From assembly GCA_030710605.1 (NCBI GenBank), contig CP092879.1, positions 43,526,344 to 43,590,343 of the forward strand: a stretch of 64,000 nucleotides of DNA, in the 5' to 3' direction. The notes beneath the pieces were generated by a model. The model was not told where the DNA came from and searched no databases. It was given only the letters and a program-made list of their open reading frames with translations. The position numbers and the translations under genes were made by a program. This document shows, in pieces, positions 33,664 through 46,429 of the stretch (its first letter is position 1; each line of letters opens with the position of its first letter). The DNA is from Cordylochernes scorpioides (Eukaryota; Arthropoda; Arachnida; Pseudoscorpiones; Chernetidae).

Positions 33664-34798
33664 TAGATGGGCCCTGGGAGTGAAAGGGTTTATCCGGGTT
33701 TAGGCGGGTGAAGCCTCTCTAACACAGGTAAGTAATTAAAATTTCTTTTAATTAATTTAAACTGTGAGGGTTAAAAAGGGCTATAACAAGATGATTTGTT
33801 TGGATATATAAAAGTGAAATAAAAATGACATTTTTGTTTGATTTAAAAAAAATGATTAAAATAAAATTATGACATAAAAATTCACATTCTAAGAGAATAT
33901 TGGCGGGCGTTGGAAAGGGTTAGTATTGGAAGAATATCCAATTGTAAGGAGTGCACATGTAAACCAAATACTTAGATCTAGGTGGAAAGCGAGGCTATAG
34001 ACTTGAGGGTCTTCCTTGGCAATGTTTCACTTGCGATCCTATATAAGGGTTACAGTGTTTTGTCACAATTGTAGGGTTATTGGTTTAAAAGTTGTTGAAG
34101 AAAAGTTGCTTATTAATATGATTTAGAAAGGAGTGAAATAGAGCCATGCGATAAGTAGAATTGTAGCGACAGTAGGTGGTCTGACTTGACTCGAAATCAA
34201 AGGTTGAATGTGGTCCGCTAGAGCTGATAAAAAAAGTTGAAAGTTGAAAAAAGTGAACGCTTTGTGCATGCGTTGGTAATTGTGCTCTGCGGATGAAATT
34301 AAATAAACTCTTGCAACGTGTTCAGGCCAGAAGTTGAGATTTGTAAATCTGGGGAACTGTGTACAAAGAGTTTGTTGAAATATGAAATAAAAAAATAAAA
34401 AATTGTCAAGCAGTGCTGTCGTTTTTCTACGATGGTTTGAAGCAATGGCTGAAAAGATAGTGATGATAAAGTTTAGGGAATTGTGTGTGTGTGTGGTTAA
34501 AGAATATGATTGTTGAAAACGATTGTTGTATGCCCGATAGTGGATGATAAACATTGTCAGATAATAAAGGTATTTAAACAAATAAAATATAGTGAATAGA
34601 AATATAGAAATATGATTGCGGGTACAAAAAGTGTAAGTGGACAAAATTAAACATGTAATATATAAAAGATATAATAAATAATAAAATAAAAATATTTTTT
34701 GAAACAATTAGATGTTTTGCAATACTAAAATAATATCATGAAAAATAAAAGTAAATTTGATTAAAGATTTTATACAAAAATTATAATATATATATATA

Positions 34799-34833
<35 letters not shown>

Positions 34834-37374
34834 TAAAGGTCATTAATGATTGAATAAATGTTAATTAGTGGAGAATTGAACAATATTCTCGTTTATCTAA
34901 AAAGGTGATATGTAGATAATTATATCTCTTTTCCATTATAAAGTCTATATCAGACTTAACCAAATTGTTTTAATTAGTGATTATTTGTAAAGTTTTTATA
35001 AATAATGAGGTCACGTTGTTGATCGCATAATTGCGACATACAACTGTTTGGCAGCTGAACATTTTTTTCTAGTGGTTGAATAATAGAAATTGTTTAGACG
35101 CTGGGTTTTTAAGAAGCACAGTGAAATATGAATATAAAATAATTGTATTGTACCAATAATAAATTGTGATGCGCTGTTTGTGTGTGTCGGTTGTATAAAA
35201 GAAATTTCAGAAGCGCAATTTATTGGTTGGATTGGTTACTAATATATTATGTATTGTGATCTCCATTAACATGAAAATGTTTGATATGTGTGGTGTGGTT
35301 AAGGAGTTTGTGAGATTCTCGAAGAAATCTAAATGATTAGTGTGAAACATGTGTTTGACATGGCGATCATGAAGCTAGCGGTCAATAACATCTGCCTTGA
35401 GCGGGGACATGTAACCGAATTAGATTCGGGTGATCCTATTACTGGCGGTCACTCCTCCTGTTTTTCACGGGATCGTCGTGGGTGGTCAATCATGGGGGAT
35501 GTTTGTTATTTTTGTCGTTTACTTGAAACTGATTTTCTTTCTTTTGTTGAAGTTGGCAATTTTCTTGCCTATTTGAAATTATAGTTTTCTTGATGTTCAT
35601 AAGTGGTTGTGTTTTCAAAGTTGTTTAGACTTAATAAAAATGTTATTCGGTGATGTCAGGTTTAGATGTGTGGTGAAAGTGCGACTTTCGACGTGGACAC
35701 GCTTTGAGGTTTTATGTGTCACAGGCATGAAGGCGTCTTTGGCCTGAAAAGTGAAAAGGTTTTGTGGTGTGGCACTGTGACACGAAGTGAGAAATGTGAA
35801 TGAAAAGGTGTCACGTGAAGTCTTAGTTTGGTACAAATCTAACCTGTTTCACCATGGATAACAAATTTAATAAAGTCATGGGTGGTTGTTGTATGAAACA
35901 CATCGAGAGAATATTTGACTGTTAGTGGATGTGGCACGCTTAATGTGAAATTATTTTATTGTGGCGACGAGATATAGAGCTAAGTGGAGGCTTGTGTGGC
36001 TCAAGATTTGGATTTGTGTGTTAAGTCGCGCACTAAAAATTGTTGCCAATTGGATAAAGTGATGTGTGAGTGTTGTAACGTTTGTTGAGAGAGATTTGTT
36101 GATTATTAAATACGCATGTAAAAGGAAAGATGAGGGAGTGTATTTATCCTCGAATATTAACTATTGTAATCGTTTTGGAAGGCTGTGACTTAAATTAGCT
36201 ACTGGCGGTGAAGTGGAGTGAATCTTTATTTTTAACTTGTTTTGGGAAAGATATTTGTTTTCCCTAGTGGTGTTTTTGAAGATTTTGTATCTTCCGATTT
36301 TTGCAATTAAAAAAAATGCGTTTCACCTATGTTAATTTATATTTAAAATTTGAATATATTTTTTAAATCGTTGATTATGGCAGTTAAAATGATTCTTGTA
36401 AAAGGGCAATGTCGTGAGAGTTACAAATAATTTTAATTGGGCGCTTACTTAAAATGGTGAACATTACCAAATTTTAAGAATTGATAAAGATATTGGTCTT
36501 TTAGTATAAAGATAACTAATGAGTAAAACAAAAATAAGTTGAGGATTATAATGAATGAGATTTTTTTTTAATAATAATAATGATTTTTTTTCAAGTTGTA
36601 GCTTTGGATAATGCCATTTTAGGTAAATTTAGGAAAGGCATGTAAGATTAGTACATTAGTAAAAATGCGTGATGGGCGAAATTTTTTAAAGTAAAATATA
36701 GAGTAATAACTTGAAATTTATAATCTGATTAAAAATTAAAGTAAATTTGATCAATGAGAATGTGAAAGTTTTAAAAATTGAATTAAAAATGGTCTATATA
36801 TAAAAAGGTAAAAATTGATTTTAAATGCTTAAAGTGAAAATATAAATACAAAATTTATGGGGAATCAAGTTGTGAAGTTGAGGATAAGGTGTGGTAGGTT
36901 TTTAAAAACTTACAATTTGGATGAAAGTTCAGTCAGGAGACTTGGTCTTTGGTGGTCGTCCTGCTGTCGTGGAAATCGCTCCATGTAAAGCTTGTAGAAG
37001 CTTGTAACTTCTGCAAAGTTGTTTGTGGCTTGTTGCCTTGAGCATTGTCTCGACGACGTCAGGTCGAAGGTGGAGAACTTGTCACTGGGTTTGCGTACAT
37101 CGCTGCTCGGTTTCCATGACTTGCGGGAATTTCGGGGTTGTCGCTGGCGCGGTCACCTTGCTCCCGGCGTTGGCGATCGGTGTTAGCGGGTCTGCGGAGG
37201 TCCCTTGGGACGGCGTTTCCTCCTAAAATATCGTCTCTTGTTGGGGGGAGAGATTGCTTGGTTGTTTCGTTGGACTGGCGGGCTTGTTCCTCCATCTTTG
37301 CTCGTTCTTGCTTCTATCTGAACAGGCTTCTTACCCTCTTAGTTGTGTCATCCTTCATTTTGGTTATCCTGTCG
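33664..37374. other. Interior of element D
   Basis: AT-rich and degenerate. The 194-codon open frame at 34123-34707 (minus) is not kept in C and is low-complexity Leu/Phe/Ile/Tyr; I do not call it a gene. A (TA)n tract lies at 34790-34840. Confidence 0.5.
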
Positions 37375-38167
37375 ACTATAAAATGTAGTGAAGTTCTGGT
37401 AGCTCTTGTAGAATCCTATCGACTAACTTTGTGATGATGAAGTGTTGAGTTACTGTCGACTCTCGCTATACTGTGTTGACCAAGAAGGAACAGTCATGAT
37501 GTGGTGAGTTTTCCAGTACCTCTCTGCACCTTGGAAGACCTTTAAAAGTTCTCAAATAGTACAGGTAGTCGTGGTCGAGGAAGAGTGGAAAGCTTGGGAA
37601 TGTCCACACAAAAAACGAAGACACAGTTGCACTAATAAAGTTCCTTGAACAGATAAAAGTTGAGCTAGGAGCGAAAGATATGGAGATAGAAGTTTCTTAC
37701 TCGTCTACATGATGGATGGACCAGAGGTACAACCGACGTGGGCTCGCACACTAACTGTCAAGTGACTGTAAAGTGACTGTATTTATAGGCTAAGACTGGG
37801 GCCTTATGCGACAGGGGCCGTTTCTGAGAAAGGGGGCTTTGCATGTAACCAGATGTGAGAGGGGGCTTTGCATTCCGCCAGATGTGAAGAGTGTGGGTGG
37901 TCTGGTCCATTTTTAGACCTTGTTGTGGGAATTCTAAATCTATCTCGATTTTGACGTTATGACTTCTATCTCTTGCTTAGCTCAACTCTTAATCTATTAC
38001 AGATTTTTATTTATTTATCCTCAGTTTGTACAAATTACATTACATATGATGATGTAAAGACACATGTCAATAATGCGTATAATCATTTACAGATGTGTTT
38101 CTATTATACAACATTAAAATCTTGTTATAAGTTATATACAATATGGGTTTGTTGGCTTAAATTACCA
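37375..38167 (-). repeat. Right (5') LTR of element D with repeated primer-site motifs
   Basis: LTR start about 37389. On the minus strand AGTCGACAG(GAT) or a close variant occurs near 37368-37379, 37410-37420 and 37455-37464, the same kind of junction multiplication as in C and B. Confidence 0.7.
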
Positions 38168-38182
38168 TATATATATATATAT

Positions 38183-39285
38183 TACGATGTACTAGAGCGC
38201 CATCTGTTATCAAATTATAAAACTATTTTAGAGGCGTAATATTCTTTTTAAAATAAAACAATTTCTACTGTCCTTACTGCGATGGAAAAATTAAAGGGAG
38301 GGCCTGGCTGATCAGTGGTAAACCCTCCCAGCGGTTTCGCCAGTTTAATCTACCATACCGCTGTTATATTGCATTTTTAGAACTTCCTTTTATAGGTGAC
38401 TGTTGTAAGACTCTTGGAATGGGTATTTTAGAAGAACTATGGAAATAAGCTTTTAGGACAGCAGAATGGAGATAGAAGTTTCTTACTCGTCTACATGATG
38501 GATGGACCAGAGGTACAACCGACGTGGGCTCGCACACTAACTGTCAAGTGACTGTAAAGTGACTGTATTTATAGGTTAAGACTGGGGCCTTATGCGACAG
38601 GGGCCGTTTCTGAGAAAGGGGGCTTTGCATGTCACCAGATGTGAGAGGGGGCTTTGCATTCCACCAGATGTGAAGAGTGTGGGTGGTCCGGTCCATTTTT
38701 AGACTAAAATACCCATTCCAAGAGTCTTACAACAGTATATAATATTTCTAATTATTTTTATTGTTCCAATATTTCGAGGGGCAACTCGCCTCTCTTTATC
38801 GAGGATGTTTGTGTTTTTTCACTAGAACATGCGCGCACGCGTACACCACTCTCGTTCTACAAGGCCAATGAAAGAATTTTAAAAAAATATTACGCCTCTA
38901 AAATAGTTTTATAATTTGATAACAGATGGCGCTCTAGTACTTCGTAACATTATTGTTCTAATAAAAGAAACAATTTTAATATTTGCGGAAGAGCGATTGC
39001 TCGAAGCATATTATATATTTATAATTATATTTAATTCTGCTGTCCTAAAAGCTTATGTCCATAGTTCTTCTAAAATACCCATTCCAAGAGTCTTACAACA
39101 GTCACCTATAAAAGGAAGTTCCAAAAATGCAATATAACAGCGGTATGGTAGATTAAACTGGCGAAACCGCTGGGAGTGTTCACCACTGATGAGCCAGGCC
39201 CTCCCTTTAATTTTTCCATCGCAGTAAGGACAGTAGAAATTGTTTTATTTTAAAAAGAATATTACGCCTCTAAAATAGTTTTATA

Positions 39286-39296
<11 letters not shown>
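38183..39296. mobile_element. Complex foldback element F carrying an LTR fragment
   Basis: Left arm 38183-38467. Its inverse occurs twice: a short one at about 38880-38949 (ATTACGCCTCTAAAATAG ... GGCGCTCTAGTACTTCG) and a long one at 39033-39296. Between them, 38466-38706 is a 240-bp piece of the element C/D LTR (matching about 37677-37915), and 38745-38880 is a block repeated at 39346-39478. The arms belong to the same MITE family as 12400-12565. Confidence 0.7.
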
Positions 39297-39316
<20 letters not shown>

Positions 39317-39329
39317 ATTATTTATAAAA

Positions 39330-39480
39330 AAGATGCTTATATTGGATTTCTAATTATTTTTATTGTTCCAATATTTCGAGGGGCAACTCGCCTCTCTTTA
39401 TCGAGGATGTTTGTGTTTTTCACTAGAACATGCGCGCACGCGTACACCACTCTCGTTCTACAAGGCCAATGAAAGAACTG
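39330..39480 (-). repeat. Possible Penelope-like 3' end, repeated at 38745-38880
   Basis: On the minus strand: hairpin GAGGCGAGTTGCCCCTC followed by GAAATATTGGAACAATAAA, an arrangement like Penelope-like 3' ends. Too short to be sure. Confidence 0.35.
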
Positions 39481-39662
39481 TATCTTTGACTCAACTATTA
39501 CCTTCAGTTTATATACAGCAAATAATTATATTTATATTTAATATTATAGATTATTATTTTATCTATGGAAGATATAGAGATTTATATACAACACAGTGTA
39601 ATTGTAAAAAATTGTGTTTACATATTAATTCTAAATTAAAATTAAAAAAATATATATATATA

Positions 39663-40169
39663 TGTAGTATATTTTGAGTTATATGGGTTCACAACCTTCT
39701 TCTGATATTCATTATATAACCCCATATCTATATATTAAAATATGTATCGAACAATGTAAGTGACAATAAAACAAAGAGGAGGTAGACCAGAGACGACAAA
39801 GACCAGACGAAAAACAACCTGGCGCCAGAAAGTGACGTGATCACAGTAGCCAATCAGGAATCGCCACATATGCGGCGTCCAGAGTTATATAAAGAGCCCA
39901 GAAATGGGACAAAGGCAGTTGTTTAGTTAGTTGTTTTCAGAGCGACGCCGTTATACGGTCAGTGGGATCTCTCACCCCCCTTCTATCCGCGATGTAGGCT
40001 TCGGGCATCCGTGACGCCCGTGGTTCGACTGCCTTCGTCCGTGGTCTACCTCTACCTTCTTAGAGCTACCATCTAGACCTGCCTCTGTCTCTTGCTGTCC
40101 CAGTGCGGGAATCCCATCACGCACCCACTACCACGACTGCCCAGCACATTCCACATCGGGATTACTACA
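39663..40169 (+). repeat. Left (5') LTR of element E
   Basis: 507 bp. Carries a credible core promoter: TTATATAAAGAGCC at about 39886-39899, followed by CAGTTGTTTAGTTAG, and an upstream CCAATCAGGAAT. Confidence 0.85.
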
Positions 40170-40190
40170 GAACCCGTTAAAGTCGACAGG

Positions 40191-40442
40191 ATGACTGAGG
40201 ACAAGCAGAGGATGACGGAGGTCGAAGACGAACACGTCGCGGATGCCCTCACCAACATGCAGCCCCACTGCGAAGACCTAGTAAGCCGCCTAAATGACGC
40301 CATTCGGGGACTAGCCGTGCCTCGTGCGGAGGAAGCCATCATCTCCCTTTTCGACGGATCCCACGCAACAAGCAGCCTTCTTCCAAACAGCCATCTCCAG
40401 AGATCAACTCCAGCCAGCATCAGCCATTTCAAGGTACTTTAA
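40191..40442 (+). pseudogene. gag: Truncated Gag of element E
   Basis: ATG at 40191. The stretch NDAIRGLAVPRAEEAIISLFDGS parallels residues around 40-70 of element B Gag (NQLSTLLTRV..GAESAIPPFDGT). After FDGSHAT a 1-nt shift separates the frame from the expected Phe-Phe-Gln continuation and it stops at 40442. Only the N-terminal fifth of a Gag remains. Confidence 0.65.
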
Positions 40443-41207
40443 ACTTTGTTTCTGCCATTTTCCCCATAAATTTTTATTCTTATATTTTCACTTAAGCATT
40501 TAAAATCAATTATAACCTTTTTTTATAGCATTTTTATTCAATTTTTAAAACTTTCACACTCTCATTTATCCTTTTTACTTTATTTTAATCAAATTATAAA
40601 CCTTAATTCATCATTTTCAATTTTATTTTGAAAAATATTCAATCACACATTTTTGCCAATTTATTAATCTTACATGCCTTTCTTAAAGTCACCTAAAATG
40701 GCATTATCCAAATATGCAACTTTCAATTTTACATAAAAAATCATATTATATTTTAATTACTCGAATCATATTTTCTAAACTCATTTGTGTTATTTTTTTA
40801 ATACCTTATTTGCGGCCATAGATTTAATAATTAAATTTATTACACTCTTTATTTTAATTGACCTATTACTATTTCAATTGATATTTCTCAATATTTAAAA
40901 GTTTTTAAAAAACTAGTCCTAGATTTGTATTTTTCATAAGTATCAATTTTAAATTATCTCATCTCATAATGTGCCTCCCATTTTTCCCACAATTACAAAT
41001 ACAACTATAAATGTAATATGCGAAAACTTAATATCATACCATAAAATTTACATATCTCATTACATTTCATTCCTGCCTGTGTTAAATTGTTAATTACGAA
41101 TCTCTACCGAATGTTGTACCCACGCCATAACCGTTTCTCTTAGAAAAATTTCGTAAATTCATTATTTTATAATCCTAATCACCGCTAATAATCTCCAATC
41201 TAACAAT

Positions 41208-41290
41208 TTGTCTGAACATCTTAACGCAAAACTTACTGAGAAACTAAGGTTATTTCACCTAGAGAATCCCAGAAGCTCGAGAAACCATTC
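41208..41290 (+). pseudogene. Integrase scrap of element E
   Basis: SEHLNAKLTEKLRLFHLENPR lines up with CERLNATLTGKLRLLHLENPK of element B, that is the segment right after the catalytic Glu; here the Glu itself is kept (SE). Shows that E descends from a B-like element by internal deletion. Confidence 0.75.
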
Positions 41291-41429
41291 GGCACAGCGG
41301 TCGTTATCCCCTGTTTGTTTTTATTACCGGCGCGGTGTGTCATCCACAGCCCCCACAATGGCGGCCATATTGACATCTCTAATTTCAGTATACACGTGCT
41401 CCAACTCGCAGGACAAAGAGATTACATAA

Positions 41430-44400
41430 GATAGTGGCATACCGGTATTCTAGACTTCGTGTCCACCAAACAACCTGCCAGATTAAAACGGATAGGAAAA
41501 TTATATAAAACCCCTTTTATAGCAAATCTTATTTTTATAATGTTATAGGATATTTTATCGTTTTGTCAACCCGTTTGAAAATTCCCCCTATCAATACTAG
41601 AACAAAACATCTTCGCCAATGCCATCCATCAAGCTATCACCTTTTTTATATTTGTATGCTATATGGCTTTATTTTATTTTTTTATACCTCGACCACTCAG
41701 CCATTAGAAACAATCCAAGCCAACATTATTATATAGTTATTATTATCATTGGTCATTATATTTAGAATATTCGACCATCAGCAATCATTTGGAATACTAC
41801 TATTCGACTATTTTTTCATCTGTCAGCATATATAGATTCTAAAACGTCACAAATTCACGCTTTTTAAACATCATTTGAGTTTTTTATATAACATTTATAT
41901 ATTTTTAAAAATACCTTAAGATCGTCTTATTTCTGATATCATTGTTTTTTATTAGATTATTATTATTTTCTCATATTGACGCCTCTCTCTCTCGATCCTA
42001 TCTTCCCATCCTATACCACTTATTCACACCTCCTTAACCCACCTCCTCTCAACCTCATAGTCTCCCATAGGGTTCCTGTTGCCACCCATTTTTTTTTTTT
42101 TATTAATTCATCTATTGGGCCATCCTTCCTCGGTATACAATTCCCGATAACGAGATCAGGCAATCCAAAGATTATTTCTTTTTTTTTTTATCCATCACCG
42201 ACAACATCATTCATTACATTCAACTATGTCGGGTTGTTCAATCATCATTGGCAACAGTACCCTTTACCTTCCTTACCTTCCATATTTCCCGCAGTCAAGA
42301 GTCTCCTGATCGCCAAACAAACTTTTATTTTTTTAAATTTTGATTCAACCAGCTGGCTCTACCTTCCTCACTGTACATTTCCCAACAATGAGTTCAGGCG
42401 ACCAGTTCGAGTTCTTTTTGTTTTTGTTTTTTTTCAACGCTCGGATCATCATCACAACCATCATTTTACCATTTTATTACTTTTTTTTTCAAACTTTTAA
42501 TCCGAGCTCAATCATCATTGGCAACAGACAACTCTTGACTCCACCTTTCCCATTTCTACTCTTTCAACTTACCTACCTTCCCATCTGATCTAATGCTACT
42601 TACTGAACATCTTGAGATTGCTGAACCCTGAAAACAATACTTCGCTTCTAAGCTCGTATTGCAGGGCAGGACTCCTGAGATGTCCTATGCAGAAACCAAT
42701 TCAGACCTTCTTCCTTTATTCCTCACTGCGTCACTACCTATCGCAAACCTTTTGCTTAAGTCAATTTTCTTTTATATTTTATTTGACTTTTATTATTTCT
42801 ACTTCTCCTCCTTCCTGTATTACATCCCTGAAACTATGTTGTAGATATTCAAGGCACCTTAAGTAACAAAAAACTATAAATAGTATACCAACTTTCCCAA
42901 ATATTTACTTTCGCTATTGTGTGTGTTTACTTTAAATTTATCCTTCCTATGTACTCCTCTTATATATTTTTTGTAGTTTTATAATATTATATCAGTGTGT
43001 CACCACTACTCCCCTTTTTCTTTATTTCTATTCTAGTAACTAATTTTTTTGTGCCCCAAATTATTTCCCATTTAATAGGTTTACTAGCTTTTCTCTCATT
43101 AATTTGTAAATAGACTTACAGTTTACCTAGTTTTGTGGTGTTGGACTTTGATTTTTAACTTACAGATGTAGATAAAACATTTCACTATTAATCGATAATA
43201 TCATTTTGTTTATTATTGATCAACATTAATGCCTTAAACTACCAATCAACCCTTTATATATTATTACCTTCAATATTTTTATTTTATTCTTTTTTTTTAA
43301 TCATGTTTAGACTTAGCATTTTACAACTTCAACTATTTTAGGCACCATTTTAAAAAACCTACACCTAACAATATTTATAATATTTCTTAAACAGATAAAA
43401 CATTTATCATTTTATTTTTCTTAATAGATTTTCAAAATGTTATTTTTGACGCTTCCCTTACAACCTCTTAACTCTATCCCATGAACCTTTCCTCCCAACT
43501 TTTTACATCCATCAAGAGATTATTGTTCATCAGCCATTTTCTTTTTTTTTTTTTATTAAACTAACTAGAAGACCCTTCCTCGCTGTACATTTCCCAACAG
43601 TGAGCTCAGGAGACCCAGTTAGATTTTTTTTTCTCATCGTCCGGCTCATCATTTTTTCATTTTTCAACATTTCTTTTCATCACACAAGCCGGACACAATC
43701 AAAATGACAGCAATAAATCTCTTACATCCACCTCTCCTTTCCCACATCCTTCAAACCTCCAACTACCTTCCAAGGGATTCCAGTTCGCCGAACAATTTTG
43801 TTTTTTTTTCATTGATTAATCCGACTGGAGCAATCCTTCCTCGTTATACCATTCCCAATAATGAGTTCAGGATATCCAGCGCGATCTTTTTATTTTATTT
43901 TTCTCATCGCCCGACTCATCATATCAATTCACCATTTTTTCAACTTTTCACTTATTTTTTCATAATTCAACCGGGCACAATCATTATGGCCAACAGGGAT
44001 CCCTCTTACCCCTCTTTACTCTACCTCTCCCTTTTACCTCCAACAATCTTCCCACCTCTTTTCACTGTCTGAACTAATGATGCAGACGGGATATCTTGGG
44101 CCTTCTGTTAATGAAAACAATGCCTCACTTAAACAAGTTCGCATTGCATTGCAGAATGCTTGGGATACTACTTTGCCGAAACATGCTCAGATACCCCCTT
44201 TCCCTTTTTCAACCAATATATTACCAACAAATATATAACCATTATATGTTCAACCAATAAACTAACTTTTTCTCCGCTCATCTTTTATGCAATAAGATAT
44301 TATTTTACTTGTACGATTCATTTTACCACATTTACCATTTTGTATTATATACTTTCCCTTAATCTTTTATCATTCATTTTGTGCGTTTTTATTTTTATAA

Positions 44401-44588
44401 CCTTGATTTTTTTTTCATTGATACACCACCATTACAACATCTTTCTCTTTTTAACTTGTAGCTTAATAATAATTTTAACTAATTTGTATACAAATTATTT
44501 CTTTTATTTTTTTTATAATAGGTTTGTTAGGTTATCATTCATTACATGTCATTCCCCCAACCAAACCTTCATCACCGGGGGCACATTC
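41430..44588 (+). other. Pyrimidine-rich interior of element E with four ~40-bp repeats
   Basis: Long T/C-rich tracts. A motif TTCCTC-G-TATACA-TTCCCAA-A-TGAG-TCAGG recurs at about 42126-42165, 42363-42402, 43575-43614 and 43838-43878, each with a T-run before it. Hydrophobic open frames (41976-42500, 44160-44603) follow from the T-richness; no gene is supported. Confidence 0.5.
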
Positions 44589-45095
44589 TGTAGTATATTT
44601 TGAGTTATATGGTTCACAACCTTCTTCTGATATTCATTATATAACCCCATATCTATATATTAAAATATGTATTGAACAATGGAAGTGACAATAAAACAAA
44701 GAGGAGGTAGACCAGAGACGACAAAGACCAGACGAAAAACAACCTGGCGCCAGAAAGTGACGTGATCACAGTAGCCAATCAGGAATAGCCACATATGCGG
44801 GCGTCCAGAGTTATATAAAGAGCCCAGAAATGGGACAGAGGCAGTTGTTTAGTTAGTTGTTTCCAGAGCGACGCCGTTATACGGTCAGTGGGATCTCTCA
44901 TCCCCCTTCTATCCGCGATGTAGGCTTTGGGCATCCGTGACGCCCGTGGTTCGACTGCCTTCGTCCGTGGTCTACCTCTACCTTCTTGGAGCTACCATCT
45001 AGACCTGCCTCTGTCTCTTGCTGTCCCAGTGCGGGAATCCCATCACGCACCCACTACCACGACTGCCCAGCACATTCCACATCGGGATTACTACA
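44589..45095 (+). repeat. Right (3') LTR of element E
   Basis: 507 bp, ending ACTACA before TATATATATATATGATCAG, which is the continuation of the family-2 promoter interrupted at 32895. Confidence 0.85.
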
Positions 45096-45140
45096 TATAT
45101 ATATATATGATCAGATAATTCATTTTTTTGCATAAATATT
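45096..45140 (-). promoter_or_regulatory. Distal half of the split family-2 promoter
   Basis: TA tract, GATA palindrome remnant (ATCAGATAATTC on +) and distal TATGCAAAAAAAT (about 45123-45135). Joins logically to 32820-32895. Confidence 0.6.
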
Positions 45141-45424
45141 TATATTTTAAAAATCACAATTTTGAACTTGAAATTTATTTTTTGAAACATTTTCATTTCA
45201 ATAAATTCTTCAGAATTTAATAAAAGGTTTTATTAAGAATCCTATTGCGCAAGGGTTTTAATATTCTATAATATTAATAGCAATTTTTTTGAATCCAAAT
45301 ATTAAGTTAAATATATATATTTTTTTCATTACAAGAAGACCTATTGACGCAATTATTTCATGTGTTCAAATATATTATTGCCAGACTAAATATTGTATAA
45401 ATTTAATTGGTAAAGCAAATTACA

Positions 45425-45800
45425 AACAATATTTGGTCTCTCAATATACAATTAGAATTTTCATTAAAAAAATTAAAAGAACTCTACCTGTCACTGTGGC
45501 AAGGAAATCAAGGACTTGTGACACCTACTGTTTGAATGCCAACTCTTCTTTTTCGCTAGACAACAGAGAGTAAACAATGTTGTAGATCTATATGAATTTG
45601 AAAATATTAAAAATAACTATCTCAGATTTAACCGCTTTTGTAAATATATTTTTATGATTATCTTTCTTACTTTGAAGGATAAGGTTCCTAATATATCCTA
45701 TTGTTCATATTTTTTTCAAATTTATTTTCTTGTATGTTTATAACTGCTTCTGTTTAAAAATATAAATCGACGCCATTATTCCAAGCCGAGATATCGCGTT
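45425..45800 (+). mobile_element. LINE C-terminus relic in array unit
   Basis: Corresponds to 2340-2710; frame altered around the knuckle. Part of the amplified spacer, not a new insertion. Confidence 0.55.
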
Positions 45801-46429
45801 TTGTGAGTTAAAATAAAATTTGAAAAAATAAAATATTATGAAAATGAAATGCATATATCTAGTGAATATATGTTTCAATTTTCAAATGGAAGTGTTCAAG
45901 TACATTTAAAAAGAATCTAATTCTAAATGAAATTTTGTTGATGACTAAAGACAACAGTAAATACAAAAAAGGACAATAAATATAGAGTTATTAAAATATT
46001 CGATATTTTGACGTTAACATTCTGGTTAATAGCTTCATCTTATTTTAAGCAATTATGCCTATATAAACATAAAATAGTTGAAAATGGTAATTCACTTCGG
46101 AACATCGGCCATACGGCGTAACAGGGGACAGTAATAATTCGAAGACGCCCTTTCACCCTCGGCGACCACCGGCGGGAATTAGCAAAGCGTAGTCTGCTGA
46201 CCAGTTTTATTTTCCTTTGTCCTTTTGATATGTTTTATAAAATTAGTTCAAAGGAGATCTATACCCTCTCTATTGTCCTAATCAGTGATCTGTCTAAAAT
46301 CCTTAAAACAGCCTACAAAGAACCATCACTGCGGAATTTTTTTATACCCAACTTCGCTTGTGAATCATTTACCAGTTTTTTCTTTACAGTATTCAGATTT
46401 TCAAATATAAATATTATATATATTCTTCT

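Larger units (their letters stand above)
32896..38167 (-). mobile_element. Ty3/Gypsy-derived non-autonomous element D
   Basis: LTRs 32896-33663 and about 37389-38167, both ending TTACCA before TA tracts. The interior (33664-37388) matches element C; no gag, protease or RT remains. In the segment 35615-35836 (minus) there is only the spacer-like frame shared with C. Inserted in the TA tract of a family-2 promoter. Confidence 0.8.
39663..45095 (+). mobile_element. Ty3/Gypsy-derived non-autonomous element E
   Basis: LTRs of 507 bp each (39663-40169 and 44589-45095), TGTAGTATATTT ... ATTACTACA, about 2% apart by eye. Just inside the left LTR is AGTCGACAGGAT (40182-40193), the same primer-site motif as B, C and D, overlapping a gag-like ATG. 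The right LTR is preceded by ACCGGGGGCACATTC, like B's GTAGGGGGCGCATC. The interior keeps a gag N-terminus and a 25-codon integrase scrap; the rest is T/C-rich non-coding DNA. Confidence 0.88.

Noticed and set aside
34123-34707. 194-codon hydrophobic frame (minus) inside element D, considered as an env-like gene
   Set aside because: Low-complexity Leu/Phe/Tyr sequence from T-rich DNA; not open in element C; no signal peptide/cleavage/TM layout typical of an envelope protein.
40073-40432. 119-codon minus-strand frame opposite the E gag start
   Set aside because: Shadow of the gag fragment, which matches element B Gag on the + strand.
44160-44603. 147-codon hydrophobic frame in element E
   Set aside because: Same reason: T/C-rich interior, no conserved motif, no counterpart.
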